A stretch of 64,000 nucleotides of DNA, from NCBI RefSeq assembly GCF_007970665.1, contig NZ_CP042430.1, forward strand, positions 1-64,000. The letters are read 5' to 3'. The stretch comes from Baekduia soli (GTDB lineage Bacteria > Actinomycetota > Thermoleophilia > Solirubrobacterales > Solirubrobacteraceae). How positions within the stretch are numbered: the first letter of the stretch is position 1; each line of letters starts with the position of its first letter. Below, piece by piece: positions 43,139-52,166 of this stretch. The notes under the pieces are model-generated. The model saw nothing but the letters and a program-made list of their open reading frames with translations, made no database searches and was not told where the DNA came from. A program made the position numbers and the translations under genes.

Positions 43139-44008
43139 ATGCGCCTGGCGACCTGGAACGTCAACTCGGTCAAGCAGCGGATGCCGCGTCTGCTGCCGTG
43201 GCTGGACGAGCGGCGGCCCGACGTGGTCTGCCTGCAGGAGACCAAGCTGGCCGACGACGCGTTCACGGCGCTGCTCGGCGAGGAGCTCGCCGGACGCGGC
43301 TACGAGGTGGCGCTGCACGGCGAGGCCGCGTGGAACGGCGTCGCGATCCTCTCGCGCGTGGGCCTGGACGACGTGGTCGCGGGCCTGGGCGACGACGCGC
43401 CGGGCTTCCCCCATCCCGAGGCCCGCGCGGTCTCGGCGACGTGCGCCGGCGTGCGCGTCACCTCGGTCTACGTCCCCAACGGCCGCACGCCCGACTCCGA
43501 GCACTACCGCTACAAGCTGGCGTGGCTGGCCGCGCTGCGCGAGCAGGTGGCCGCGGCCGGGTCGGCGACCTCGGTCGTGCTCGGCGACATCAACATCGCG
43601 CCGGCCGACGAGGACGTCTTCGACCCCGAGGCCTATGTCGGCCAGACCCACGTCACCCCGCCCGAGCGCGCCGCGCTGGCCGAGCTCGAGGCGCTCGGCC
43701 TGCACGACGTCGTCCGCGAGCGCTGGCCCGGCGAGCGCGTGTTCACCTACTGGGACTACCGCGCCGGCATGTTCCACCAGGACCTCGGGATGCGGATCGA
43801 CCTCGTCCTGGCCGGCGACGAGGTCGCGGCCCGGGTCCGCGCCGCCTGGATCGACCGGCAGGCCCGCAAGGGCAAGGGCCCCAGCGACCACGCACCGGTG
43901 ATCGTCGACCTCGACGAGGCGCCCGACGGCGACATCGGGCCGGTCGTGCCGCCCCCGTCGGCGCCGGCCGCCCGGCGCGGCGCCAAGAAGCTGCCCCAGG
44001 CGCCGTGA
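43139..44008 (+). CDS. xth: Exodeoxyribonuclease III (AP endonuclease)
   Basis: 289 aa EEP-fold nuclease that cuts at abasic sites and degrades 3' ends. Motifs: RLATWNVNSVKQRMPRLLPW (Asn), RRPDVVCLQETKLADDAF (metal Glu), VTSVYVPNGRTPDSEHYRYK (Tyr), SVVLGDINIAPADEDVF (Asp and Asn), MRIDLVLAGDEV and KGPSDHAPVIVDLD (catalytic Asp-His). A 30-residue tail ending RRGAKKLPQAP is an extension. It converges on a LigD-type gene one base away, forming a small repair locus. Confidence 0.95.
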   Translation: MRLATWNVNSVKQRMPRLLPWLDERRPDVVCLQETKLADDAFTALLGEELAGRGYEVALHGEAAWNGVAILSRVGLDDVVAGLGDDAPGFPHPEARAVSATCAGVRVTSVYVPNGRTPDSEHYRYKLAWLAALREQVAAAGSATSVVLGDINIAPADEDVFDPEAYVGQTHVTPPERAALAELEALGLHDVVRERWPGERVFTYWDYRAGMFHQDLGMRIDLVLAGDEVAARVRAAWIDRQARKGKGPSDHAPVIVDLDEAPDGDIGPVVPPPSAPAARRGAKKLPQAP

Positions 44009-44009
44009 G

Positions 44010-45067
44010 TCAGTCGCGCGGGCGGTCGCGGTCGCGCGAGGGCTGCACGCGCTTGGGCTCGCCCGGCATCTTGGGGTAGTCGGGCGGGTAGGGCATCTCC
44101 CCCGCCCCGTCGCGCTCGTAGAGGTCGAGCAGCGGCTGCAGCGAGTGGTGCACGTAGTCGATCGCGCCATGCCGGTCGCCGACCTCGGCGAAGCGCGCGG
44201 GCATCGTGGCCACGGTGAAGTCCTCGGGCTGCACGGCCGGCAGCTCGTCCCAGGTCACCGGCGCCGAGACCGGCGCGCCCGGCTTGGGGCGGATGCTGTA
44301 GGCCGAGGCGATCGTGCGGTCGCGCGCGTTCTGGTTGTAGTCGACGAAGATGCACTCGCCGCGCTCCTCCTTCCACCACTTCGTCGTGACCTGCCCGGGC
44401 AGCCGGCGCTCGAGCTCGCGGCCGAACGCGATCGCGGCGTGGCGGACGTCGGTGAACGTCCACCGCGGTTCGATGCGCACGTAGATGTGGACACCGCGGC
44501 CGCCCGAGGTCTTCGGGAAGCCGGCGTAGCCGAGCTCCTCGAGCAGGGCGCGTGCCTCGGCGGCGACGCGGACGGCGTCGTCGAAGTCCGTGCCCGGCTG
44601 CGGGTCGAGGTCGATGCGCAGCTCGTCGGGGTGGTCGACGTCGGTGTCGCGGACCGGCCACGGGTGGAAGGTGATCGTCCCCATCTGGGCCGCCCAGCCG
44701 ACGACGGCGATCTCCGTCGGGCAGACCTCGTCGGCGTGCCGGCCCGACGGGAACTCGATCCGCGAGGTCTGTACGTAGTCGGGCGCGCCGCGCGGGATCC
44801 GCTTCTGGAAGAACGCGTCGCCGCCGCCCTTCTCACGCGTGGAGACGACGATGTCGGGGTGCACGCCCTTGGGCCAGCGCTCCAGCGTGGTCGGCCGGTG
44901 CGAGAGCGCGCGCATGATGCCGTCCCCGACCGCGAGGTAGTAGCGCACGACGTCGAGCTTCGTGAGCGCGGCCGTGCGCGCCGTCGCCGGGAAGATGATG
45001 CGGTCGGAGCTGGACACGCGAACCTCGCGCCCCCGGCGTCGACCATCGTGACCTCGGACGCAGCCAT
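44010..45067 (-). CDS. LigD-type polymerase/primase domain protein (NHEJ), 5' frameshift
   Basis: Stand-alone polymerase domain of DNA ligase D, which adds ribonucleotides at break ends. Motifs: PTTLERWPKGVHPDIVVSTR, RIDLDPQPGTDFDDAVR (catalytic DxD), KTSGGRGVHIYVRIEPRW (SGGRGxH-type), TTKWWKEERGECIFVDYNQN, ASAYSIRPKPGAPVSAPVTW. C-terminal basic tail RVQPSRDRDRPRD. The natural start is the ATG at 45067 (AASEVTMVDAGG). One missing G in the run at about 45029 separates it from the main frame, which reads REVRVSSSDRIIFPATART. No ligase domain or Ku gene is in view. Confidence 0.88.
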
Positions 45068-45373
45068 GCACCGAGTTGTACCGGTTCAGCGCAGCCGGCC
45101 GGCGTGGGGGGCCGCGGAGGCGCCTCGCGCGCCGCGCGCCGGGCGGGCCGCCCGCCGCGGGCGCTTGGATCGGCGTCCACGACCGGTGCGCGACCGGACC
45201 ACGACCGCGCAGCGCCGCTCACCGGACCGGGACCCGCGGCCGACACGGGCCCCTTGCGCGAACGCCCGGCAGGCCGACAGCGAGACGGGGGCCGTGAGCC
45301 GCAGGAGGCAGGGCGGCAATGGGGAAGGGAGATCACCGGACCGGTTGTCCGTACACCAACGTGCTTCTGTACG
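45068..45373. other. Divergent intergenic region
   Basis: About 305 bases between ligD-pol and a secreted protein gene. Frames on both strands are open but Arg/Pro-rich and not convincing. GTCCGTAC and GTACGGTG near 45349-45377 form a weak inverted repeat just before the rightward start. Otherwise I see nothing. Confidence 0.4.
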
Positions 45374-46173
45374 GTGCACCGCGTGCGCACCTGGCGGTCG
45401 TTCCTCACCGTGACCCTGGCCGGCCCGGTGCTGCCGAGCCTCGTCGGCACCGCCCGCGCGGCCACCCTCACCCTCGTTCCGTACGGCGCCTCCTACCGGC
45501 ATCTCGGTGTGGCCAATCACGAGAGCTGCGCCGACAGCGACCCGCCGCACGTCACGTTCCCCGCCGGCACGCTGCACGGCGGCGAGAACCACCTCGCCGT
45601 CCGCGCGCGTGACCGCGGCGACCGGCGCTCCGTCGATGCGCAACTCGAGGTGGCCCTCGTCGACAGCGATGGGGACGGCTACGACGTCGCCGTCACGCCG
45701 TCGCCCTGGGCGCCGGGCAGCGCGCCACGCTCACCGCGTCGATCACCGCCCACCGCGGTGAGCAGAGCCTGCGGACGGTCACGCTGACCGTGCCGTCCTC
45801 CGCGACCGTCGTGTCGGCCTCCCGGGGCACGTTGGCCGGCAGCACGATCTCGCTGTCCGGCCTCGACCTCGCCGACGGCGCCTCGACGCAGGTGCAGGTC
45901 GTCGTCGACGCGGCATGCATCCCGGGATCGGGGTTCACGCTGCGGACGACGACGAACCATGGCTCCGACGCCGACGGCGTGCCCGAGACCCGGTACGTCG
46001 GACGGCTGCCCGACTGCCGCGCCTACGACGCCGACGACCGCGACCCCGACGGCTCGGACCGGCTCATCACATCCAGCGATCCGTGCATCGCCAAGCGCCG
46101 GAGGCAGCCGGAGGGCGAGGTGCTCGTCGCCCTCAGGCTGCCGGCGCGCGCGGAGGACCCGAGGATGCGCTGA
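45374..46173 (+). CDS. Secreted protein with repeat-type Ig-like domain and shared C-terminal tail, one frameshift
   Basis: Signal peptide from the GTG at 45374 or 45383 (VRTWRSFLTVTLAGPVLPSL, cleavage near ARA). Then beta-rich sequence: THVTFPAGTLHGGEN-like segment, QLEVALVDSDGDGYDVAVTP. The frame changes near 45700 and continues SATVVSASRGTLAGSTISLS, GASTQVQVVVDAACIPGSGF, TLRTTTNHGSDADGVPETRY. It ends LPDC...SDPCIAKRRRQ...LPARAEDPRMR. The same tail pattern ends the secreted protein at 50017-51444. The missing base lies in a GC run. Its stop is 2 bases before the cyclase gene's GTG, so they form an operon. Confidence 0.7.
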
Positions 46174-46175
46174 AG

Positions 46176-49100
46176 GTGTACGCCCCGGACGGCGCGCAGA
46201 TGCTGCCGTACGTGCCGCGGGTGCTCATGCGGCACGTCGGCGAGCCGGGCCGGCCGTCGGTGCACGCCGTCGATGCCTCGATGGTCCACGTCGACGTGTC
46301 GGGCTTCACGAAGCTCTCCGAGCGGCTCGCCGGGATCGGACCCGAGGGCGCCGAGCAGCTCGCCGACGCCATCGGGGCCTGCTTCGCGTCGCTGCTGGAG
46401 GTGGCCTACGCCGAGGGCGGCGGCCTGCTCAAGTTCGGCGGCGACGCGCTGCTGCTCCTGTTCGACGGCGAGGGCCATGCGGTGCGTGCGGCGCGGGCGG
46501 CGCTCCTCATGCGACGCCGGCTGCGGACCGTGGGCCGGATCGAGACCCCGCGCGCCGCGGTGCAGCTGCGCATGACGGTGGGGGTCCACAGCGGTCTGGC
46601 GCACCTGTTCGTCGTCGGCACCTCGCATCGCGAGCTGCTGGTCGCGGGCCCGGCGGCGACGACGACCCTGGAGGTCGAGGAGGCGGCGCGGGCGGGCCAG
46701 GTCGTGGTGAGCCACCAGACCGCAGCGCACCTGCCGGCGCGCTGCCTCGGCCCCCCGTGCGGCCCGGGCCGCCTGCTCGTCCGGGAGCCGCCCGGTGAGC
46801 CCGGCGCCTTCGCCCCGGCGCCCGCGCCGGAGATCTCCCCCGAGCGACTCGCCGCCTGCGTCCCGGTCGCGGTGCGCCGGCACGTCGAGGCCGGTCCCCA
46901 GACGCCCGAGCATCGCACGGTCACCACCGCGTTCCTGCACTTCGCGGGCGTGGACGGGCTTATCGCGCGTACGGGTGCCGTGGGCGCCGCCGAGGCGCTG
47001 CATGAGCTCGTCGAGCGCGTGCAGCGAGCGGCCGACGACCACGACGTGTGCTTCCTGAGCAGCGACAGCGATCGCGACGGCGGCAAGCTCATCCTCACCG
47101 CGGGGGCGCCGCGGGCCACCGGCGACGACGAGGAGCGGATGCTGCTGACGACCAGGGCGATCATCGAGGGCGACGGCCCCCTGGCGATCAGCATCGGCCT
47201 CAACCGCGGGCGGGTGTTCGCCGGCGACATCGGTCCCCACTACCGCCGCACCTACACGGTGATGGGCGACGCGGTCAACCTCGCGGCGCGGCTGATGGCG
47301 CGCGCGCCCCACGGGCAGGTCTACGCCACCGAGTCCGTCCTGGACCGGTCACCCACGCGCTTTGCGACGATGGCGCTCGAGCCGTTCATGGTGAAGGGCA
47401 AGTCGCGACCGGTCAGCGCCTGGTCGGTCGGGCACGCGACGAGCTCGGTGCGACGCGAGAGCCCGATCGCCGACTTCCCGCTCGTCGGCCGCGACCGGCA
47501 GATCGCAAGCCTGCGCGACGCGCTGGGCGCCACCGAGGACGGCGGCGGCCTCCTGCTCGAGATCTCCGGCGAGGCCGGGATGGGCAAGTCCCGCCTGGTG
47601 CACGAGCTGCGCGGCCTGGCCGGCGACCGGCCCGTGCTGCACGCCACGTGCGAGGCCTACACCTCGGCCTCGCCCTACAGCGCCTGGCGCGAGCTCCTGC
47701 GACAGCTGCTCGGCGTCGGGTGGGAGGCGCCGTCGGACACCGTCGTCGCCCAGCTGCGGATGGCGGTGGGCGCGAGCGCCCCGGACCTCATGCCGTGGCT
47801 CGCGCTGCTGGCGATCCCGCTCGACGTCGACGTCGAGCCGTCGAGGGAGGTCCGGCAGCTCGCCCCGGGCTTTCGAACGGCCCGGCTGCACGAGGTCGTC
47901 GTGGCCTTCCTGCAGGCCCGCCTCGATGACGGGACCATCATCGAGATCGAGGACGTCCATCACATGGACGCGGAGTCCGCCGAGCTGCTGGCCTCCGTGG
48001 CGGCCCGGATCGACGCGATCGGCTGCCTCGTGGCGGTCACGCGCCGCGACACCGACGCGGGCTACGTCGCGCCGGCCGACGCCGTCCGCCTCGGCGTCGA
48101 GCCGCTGGCGCCCCACGAGGCGCTCGCGCTTGCGGAGGAGATCACCGGCTCGGCGCCGCTCCCGCCGCATCGCCTCGACGAGATCGTGGCTCGCTCGGCG
48201 GGCAACGCGCAGTTTCTCCTCGACCTGCTGGCCGCCGCGGGTGACGGGCACGACGGGCCGCTGCCCGACAGCATCGAGGCGGCCGCCATGGCGCGGCTCG
48301 ACCGCCTCGCCCAGACCGACCGTGCGCTCGTGCGCCACGCCTCGGTCCTACCGGTGAGCTTCCATCCGCGATATCTCGACGCGGGCTACCTCGGAGAGAT
48401 CCCGGTCCCCGACGCCGCGGCCTGGGACCGGCTGTCGGACGTCTTCGTCGACGACGGCGACGGCTACGTGCGCTTCCGCCATCCGGTCGTGCGCGACGCC
48501 GCCTACGAGGTGCTGCCCTTCGCGACCCGCCGCCGCCTGCACCGCGTGGCCGGGGACCGGCTCGAGCAGGAGCTGGGCGACGGCGCCGACGAGGCCGGCG
48601 GCCTGCTCTCGCTGCACTTCCTGGCCGCAGGCGATCACGCGCGCGCCTATCGGTATGCCCGCATCGCCGCCGACCGCGCCGCCGAGCACTTCGCCTTCGC
48701 CGGTGCGTCGCTGCTCTACCGGCGCGCGCTGACCGCCGCGCGCTCGGTCCAGCCGCCCTCGACCGAGCTCGCCGCGATCTGGGAGTCGCTCGCCACCGCG
48801 TACACGCGCACCGGCGAGCCGAAGCGGGCGATGGAGGCGCTGACCGCCGCGCGCCGCCATGCCGGCGCCGACCCCGTCCGCCGTGCGCAGCTGCTGCACC
48901 ACCATGGCACCGTGGTCGTCGAGCGCGCCGGGCGGGCGGCGCGTGGCGCGAGCTGGTTCGCACGCGGCCTGCGCGAGCTCGACGGCCTGCCGGGCCGGGA
49001 GGCCACCGCCGTGCGTGCACGGCTCGTGGCCTCGATGGCCCAGCTGCGCCAGCGCCAGGGCCGCAGCGCCGAGGCCGTCGAGCTGTCCCGGCAGGCCATC

Positions 49101-50009
49101 GCCGACGCCGAGTCTGCCGGCGAGGAGGCCGCGCTGGCGCATGCGCTGTGCGTGCTCGACTGGGCGCTGGCGTTCTCGGGCCGCCCGCGGGAGCCGGGGC
49201 ACTCCGAGCGCGCGCTGGAGATCTACACCCGCCTCAACGACGCCGACCGCGAGGCGGCGGTGCTCAACAACATGGGCGGGATCGCCTACCTCTCGGGGCG
49301 CTGGGACGAGGCGGTCGAGCTCTACGCCCGCGCCGCCGACGCGAGCCTGCGCGCGGGCGACACCGCCACGGCGGCGTTCGGGGACTGCAACCTCGCCGAG
49401 GTGCTCATCGACCAGGGGCACCTGAAGGAGGCGCAGCGCCTGCTGGCGCGGGCGCGCCGTGTCTGGGCGGCGACCGGCGACGAGGCCGGGGTCGCGTTCG
49501 CGACCGCGCTGCTGGGGCGCGCGGCGGTGCGGACCGGGGACCACGACGGAGCGCAGAAGCTGCTGGCGGAGGCCACGGCGCACTTCCGGCGCCTCGGCGC
49601 CGAGGACGACGCCACGTGGGCCGATGCGCTGATGGCCGAGGCGCATGCGTTCGCCTTCCGGGCACCGGAGGCGCTGACGCTGGCGCGACGTGTCCTGCGC
49701 GGACGCGATGGAGACGGACGCGTCGGCCCCATGCTCCACCGGGTGCGCGGCTACGCGTTCGCGCAGCTCGCCCGCCCGGCCGACGCACTGGACGCGTTCA
49801 GCACCTCGCTGGAGCACGCCCGGGCCCAGCAGCTCGACTACGACGTGGCTGCCGCGATCGACGCGCTCGAGGCGCTCGGCGCGCTCATCGGCCGGCAGGG
49901 CCTCGTGGTCCCCGCCACGCGCGACGAGCTGCTGCTGCGCCTGCGGGTCCGGGCCCTGCCCGTGCCGCCACTGGAGCCCGCGGCGTCCGGGCAGGGCAGC
50001 GCCTCCTAG
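46176..50009 (+). CDS. Double class III nucleotide cyclase - AAA/STAND ATPase - TPR protein
   Basis: About 1277 aa. Cyclase half 1 (residues ~20-200): VHVDVSGFTKLSERLAGIGP and GGGLLKFGGDALLLLFDGEG carry both metal Asp residues. Cyclase half 2 (~245-430): the metal Asp positions are replaced (AFLHFAGVDG, DGGKLILTAG), but YTVMGDAVNLAARLMARA keeps the Asn and Arg of the transition-state loop. ATPase: LLLEISGEAGMGKSRLVHEL (Walker A) and GTIIEIEDVHHMDAESAELL (Walker B). C-terminal half: TPR-like repeats such as YLSGRWDEAVELYARAADAS and AAFGDCNLAEVLIDQGHLKE. This is the layout of mammalian soluble adenylyl cyclase. ATG 46200 is an alternative start. Confidence 0.9.
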   Translation: MYAPDGAQMLPYVPRVLMRHVGEPGRPSVHAVDASMVHVDVSGFTKLSERLAGIGPEGAEQLADAIGACFASLLEVAYAEGGGLLKFGGDALLLLFDGEGHAVRAARAALLMRRRLRTVGRIETPRAAVQLRMTVGVHSGLAHLFVVGTSHRELLVAGPAATTTLEVEEAARAGQVVVSHQTAAHLPARCLGPPCGPGRLLVREPPGEPGAFAPAPAPEISPERLAACVPVAVRRHVEAGPQTPEHRTVTTAFLHFAGVDGLIARTGAVGAAEALHELVERVQRAADDHDVCFLSSDSDRDGGKLILTAGAPRATGDDEERMLLTTRAIIEGDGPLAISIGLNRGRVFAGDIGPHYRRTYTVMGDAVNLAARLMARAPHGQVYATESVLDRSPTRFATMALEPFMVKGKSRPVSAWSVGHATSSVRRESPIADFPLVGRDRQIASLRDALGATEDGGGLLLEISGEAGMGKSRLVHELRGLAGDRPVLHATCEAYTSASPYSAWRELLRQLLGVGWEAPSDTVVAQLRMAVGASAPDLMPWLALLAIPLDVDVEPSREVRQLAPGFRTARLHEVVVAFLQARLDDGTIIEIEDVHHMDAESAELLASVAARIDAIGCLVAVTRRDTDAGYVAPADAVRLGVEPLAPHEALALAEEITGSAPLPPHRLDEIVARSAGNAQFLLDLLAAAGDGHDGPLPDSIEAAAMARLDRLAQTDRALVRHASVLPVSFHPRYLDAGYLGEIPVPDAAAWDRLSDVFVDDGDGYVRFRHPVVRDAAYEVLPFATRRRLHRVAGDRLEQELGDGADEAGGLLSLHFLAAGDHARAYRYARIAADRAAEHFAFAGASLLYRRALTAARSVQPPSTELAAIWESLATAYTRTGEPKRAMEALTAARRHAGADPVRRAQLLHHHGTVVVERAGRAARGASWFARGLRELDGLPGREATAVRARLVASMAQLRQRQGRSAEAVELSRQAIADAESAGEEAALAHALCVLDWALAFSGRPREPGHSERALEIYTRLNDADREAAVLNNMGGIAYLSGRWDEAVELYARAADASLRAGDTATAAFGDCNLAEVLIDQGHLKEAQRLLARARRVWAATGDEAGVAFATALLGRAAVRTGDHDGAQKLLAEATAHFRRLGAEDDATWADALMAEAHAFAFRAPEALTLARRVLRGRDGDGRVGPMLHRVRGYAFAQLARPADALDAFSTSLEHARAQQLDYDVAAAIDALEALGALIGRQGLVVPATRDELLLRLRVRALPVPPLEPAASGQGSAS

Positions 50010-50016
50010 CCGTCGG

Positions 50017-51444
50017 TCAGCGCATCCGCGGGTCCGCGCTGCCGGCGGGCCAGCGCGACGTGAGGATGCCGTCGCCCGATCCGGTCTTGTTGCGCTTCTC
50101 GATGCACGGTGCCCCGGCGCCGGAGATCACCGCGCCCTGCACGCCGGGAACGGTCGGGTCGTCGAGGACCGCCGAACCGCCGCAGTCGGGCAGCAGGCCC
50201 TTGTACTCGGGCGCGGGGTACGGCCCCGGCGTGTAGTCGCCGTTGATCTCCAGCGGCGTGCCGGGCTTGGTCGCGAAGCGGAACGGCGCCCCGAAGCAGC
50301 CCTCCAGGAACGCGGCGCCGTTGTTGGAGACGGCGTTCATGACCTTCTTGTCGATCGTGACCACGACGCGCTTCTCGCGATCGGGCGCCGAGAAGTCCAC
50401 GGCGAAGGTGTCGGCGGCCGACAGCAGCTCCGTGTAGCCCGTGCAGTCCAGCGGACCGCCGACCCGCGAGATCGTCAGGAACCCGGCGTCGATGTCGGCG
50501 AAGGGGCCCTGGATGGCGGTGACCGACACGTTCGAGGCACCGCCGAACGCGGCGTTGGTGTTCGTCATCCCGAGGCTGCCGGTGCAGTCGACGTCCTCGG
50601 CGCAGGCGACGCCGACCTCCACGATGCTGAACGGCGCCGACGTCGCCGGCGTGGCGGTGCTGCTCGAGGCCCGCAGCGTGTAGCCCGCGCCCGCCTTGTC
50701 GATGCTCAGGGTCGAGAACGACGCGACCCCGCCCACCGTCGTCGCGGTCGCCGTCCCCGACAGCGTTCCCCCGCCCGCGTTGGTCCCGATCGCCATGGCA
50801 ACCGGCAGACCGTCGACGGCGATGCGGCTGCCGGCCGCGTCGACGACCTCGACGGCCACCGGCGGCCCGGCGGGCGTGTAGGCCTGGGCGCTGATCGTCT
50901 GGGCGACCCGGGCGTTCGCGGGCTGGGCGGTGGACACGAACCGCAGCGCACAACCACCGCTCACGACGGTGGTGAGGCTGCTGCGGGTCGCGTCGAGGCT
51001 CAGGTCGTTGCCGGGCGGCCCGTTGTAGTTGTTGGCCTGCTTGGTGACCGGCGGCGCCCACGTCAGCGTCTGCGCCGTGCAGTCGGGCACGACGCGCAGC
51101 GTCGCCGTCAACGAGGCGCCGGGCGCGAGGTTGAGGTTGCGCAGCAGGATCGTGCCGGCCGAGACGGTGGCGCTGCCCTGCGAGGTCGAGGCGCTCACGA
51201 TCCGCAGCGCGGCCGGCACGACGAGGTTCGACGAGCCGAGCTGCTGCTGGCCGGTGAGGTTCGTGTAGGTGACCTTGACGGTGCCCTCGGTCGCGGCGAC
51301 CAAGGTGGACGGCGTGGTGCCGTCGGCATTGGCGACCACCACCGCGAACGGCTTGTCGGCGCTGAAGGCCGGCGCGGCGATCGCGAGCAGGAGCACGAGG
51401 GCGGCCAGCGCCGCGAGGGAGGCCCGGAGGCGGAGGGGGCGCAT
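50017..51444 (-). CDS. Secreted multi-domain Ig-like protein with shared C-terminal tail
   Basis: 475 aa. Signal peptide MRPLRLRASLAALAALVLLL with cleavage near APAFSA. Then DUF11-like segment VKVTYTNLTGQQQLGSSNLV and LNLAPGASLTATLRVVPDCT, a big-loop Ig-like domain ISAQAYTPAGPPVAVEVVDA, GTATATTVGGVASFSTLSID, then a cysteine-containing region VACAEDVDCTGSL. It ends LPDC...GAPCIEKRNKTGSG...PAGSADPRMR. Probably an extracellular structural or adhesive protein. It converges on the cyclase gene 8 bases away. Confidence 0.8.
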   Translation of the reverse strand: MRPLRLRASLAALAALVLLLAIAAPAFSADKPFAVVVANADGTTPSTLVAATEGTVKVTYTNLTGQQQLGSSNLVVPAALRIVSASTSQGSATVSAGTILLRNLNLAPGASLTATLRVVPDCTAQTLTWAPPVTKQANNYNGPPGNDLSLDATRSSLTTVVSGGCALRFVSTAQPANARVAQTISAQAYTPAGPPVAVEVVDAAGSRIAVDGLPVAMAIGTNAGGGTLSGTATATTVGGVASFSTLSIDKAGAGYTLRASSSTATPATSAPFSIVEVGVACAEDVDCTGSLGMTNTNAAFGGASNVSVTAIQGPFADIDAGFLTISRVGGPLDCTGYTELLSAADTFAVDFSAPDREKRVVVTIDKKVMNAVSNNGAAFLEGCFGAPFRFATKPGTPLEINGDYTPGPYPAPEYKGLLPDCGGSAVLDDPTVPGVQGAVISGAGAPCIEKRNKTGSGDGILTSRWPAGSADPRMR

Positions 51445-51495
51445 GGGAGACCGACCCTAACCCGTTCGTCCGTGGCAGGACAACGCTACGTCGGT

Positions 51496-51785
51496 TCAGG
51501 TTGCGTCCGCCGCGGCCTGCCGCGGCACCGCACGGTGGATCGGCCCCCGCTCGAGCACCGGATCGAGCACGCCGTCCATGATCTCGCCCGCGGCCTGGTC
51601 GAACGGCGCCGTGCGCGCGGCCTGCCCGGGGTAGCCGATGCCCCGTCGGATCTCGGGCACCAGGAGGTAGGCGCCGGCCAGCACGCACGAGAGGACCGCG
51701 AACGTCGCGGCCCGCTCGCCGGCCATCCGGCGCAGCGCCGGTCGCAGCTCGTCGTCGGGCACCCCGTCCAGCTCCACGGCGCGCG
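51496..51785 (-). pseudogene. C-terminal remnant with one membrane segment
   Basis: About 95 codons: [40 protein letters not shown] (likely membrane helix), [20 protein letters not shown] and the end GPIHRAVPRQAAADAT. There is no plausible start; upstream of 51785 the frame is shadow of the rightward remnant. I do not recognise the family. It abuts the Gfo/Idh/MocA remnant head to head. Confidence 0.45.
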
Positions 51786-52116
51786 GGCAAGCACGTGCTG
51801 CGCGAGAAGCCGCTGGCGCTCGGCGCCGTCGCCGCCGGCCGGGTGCTCGACGCCACCCGCCAGGCGGGCGTCGCGCTGCTGGAGGCCTTCGCCTACCGCT
51901 TCCACCCCCAGACCCGGGGGCCGCTGGGCTCGTGGGCGACGGCGCGATCGGCGACGTCCGCCAGGTCAGCGTCACGTTCAGCTACGCGCCGACGTGGTCG
52001 CCGCCACGCACGGCGAGCCGGTGGCCGAGGCGCGCGACGTCGGCGGCCTCGCCGTGGTCGTGCGCGCCGGGCACCGCGCCCACCGCGCGCCGGCCCCGCG
52101 GTCCGTCACGGGCTGA
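51786..52116 (+). pseudogene. Remnant of a Gfo/Idh/MocA oxidoreductase
   Basis: Begins in the middle of the family's core: [20 protein letters not shown] (the conserved GKHVxxEKP motif, normally near residue 90), [14 protein letters not shown], then after a frame change [19 protein letters not shown]. The N-terminal Rossmann half and the C-terminal third are missing or degraded. No start codon. It lies directly before the TreS-like gene. Confidence 0.7.
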
Positions 52117-52166
52117 CCGTCCGCCCGTCGCGCCCGGACGCGACGCCCGTCACAATCGGGGGTGGA

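Noticed and set aside
13478-52116. A single inversion explaining both head-to-head junctions
   Set aside because: All four fragments are C-terminal halves with broken ends facing each other. Reversing the segment between the junctions would again join broken 5' ends, so no intact gene is restored.
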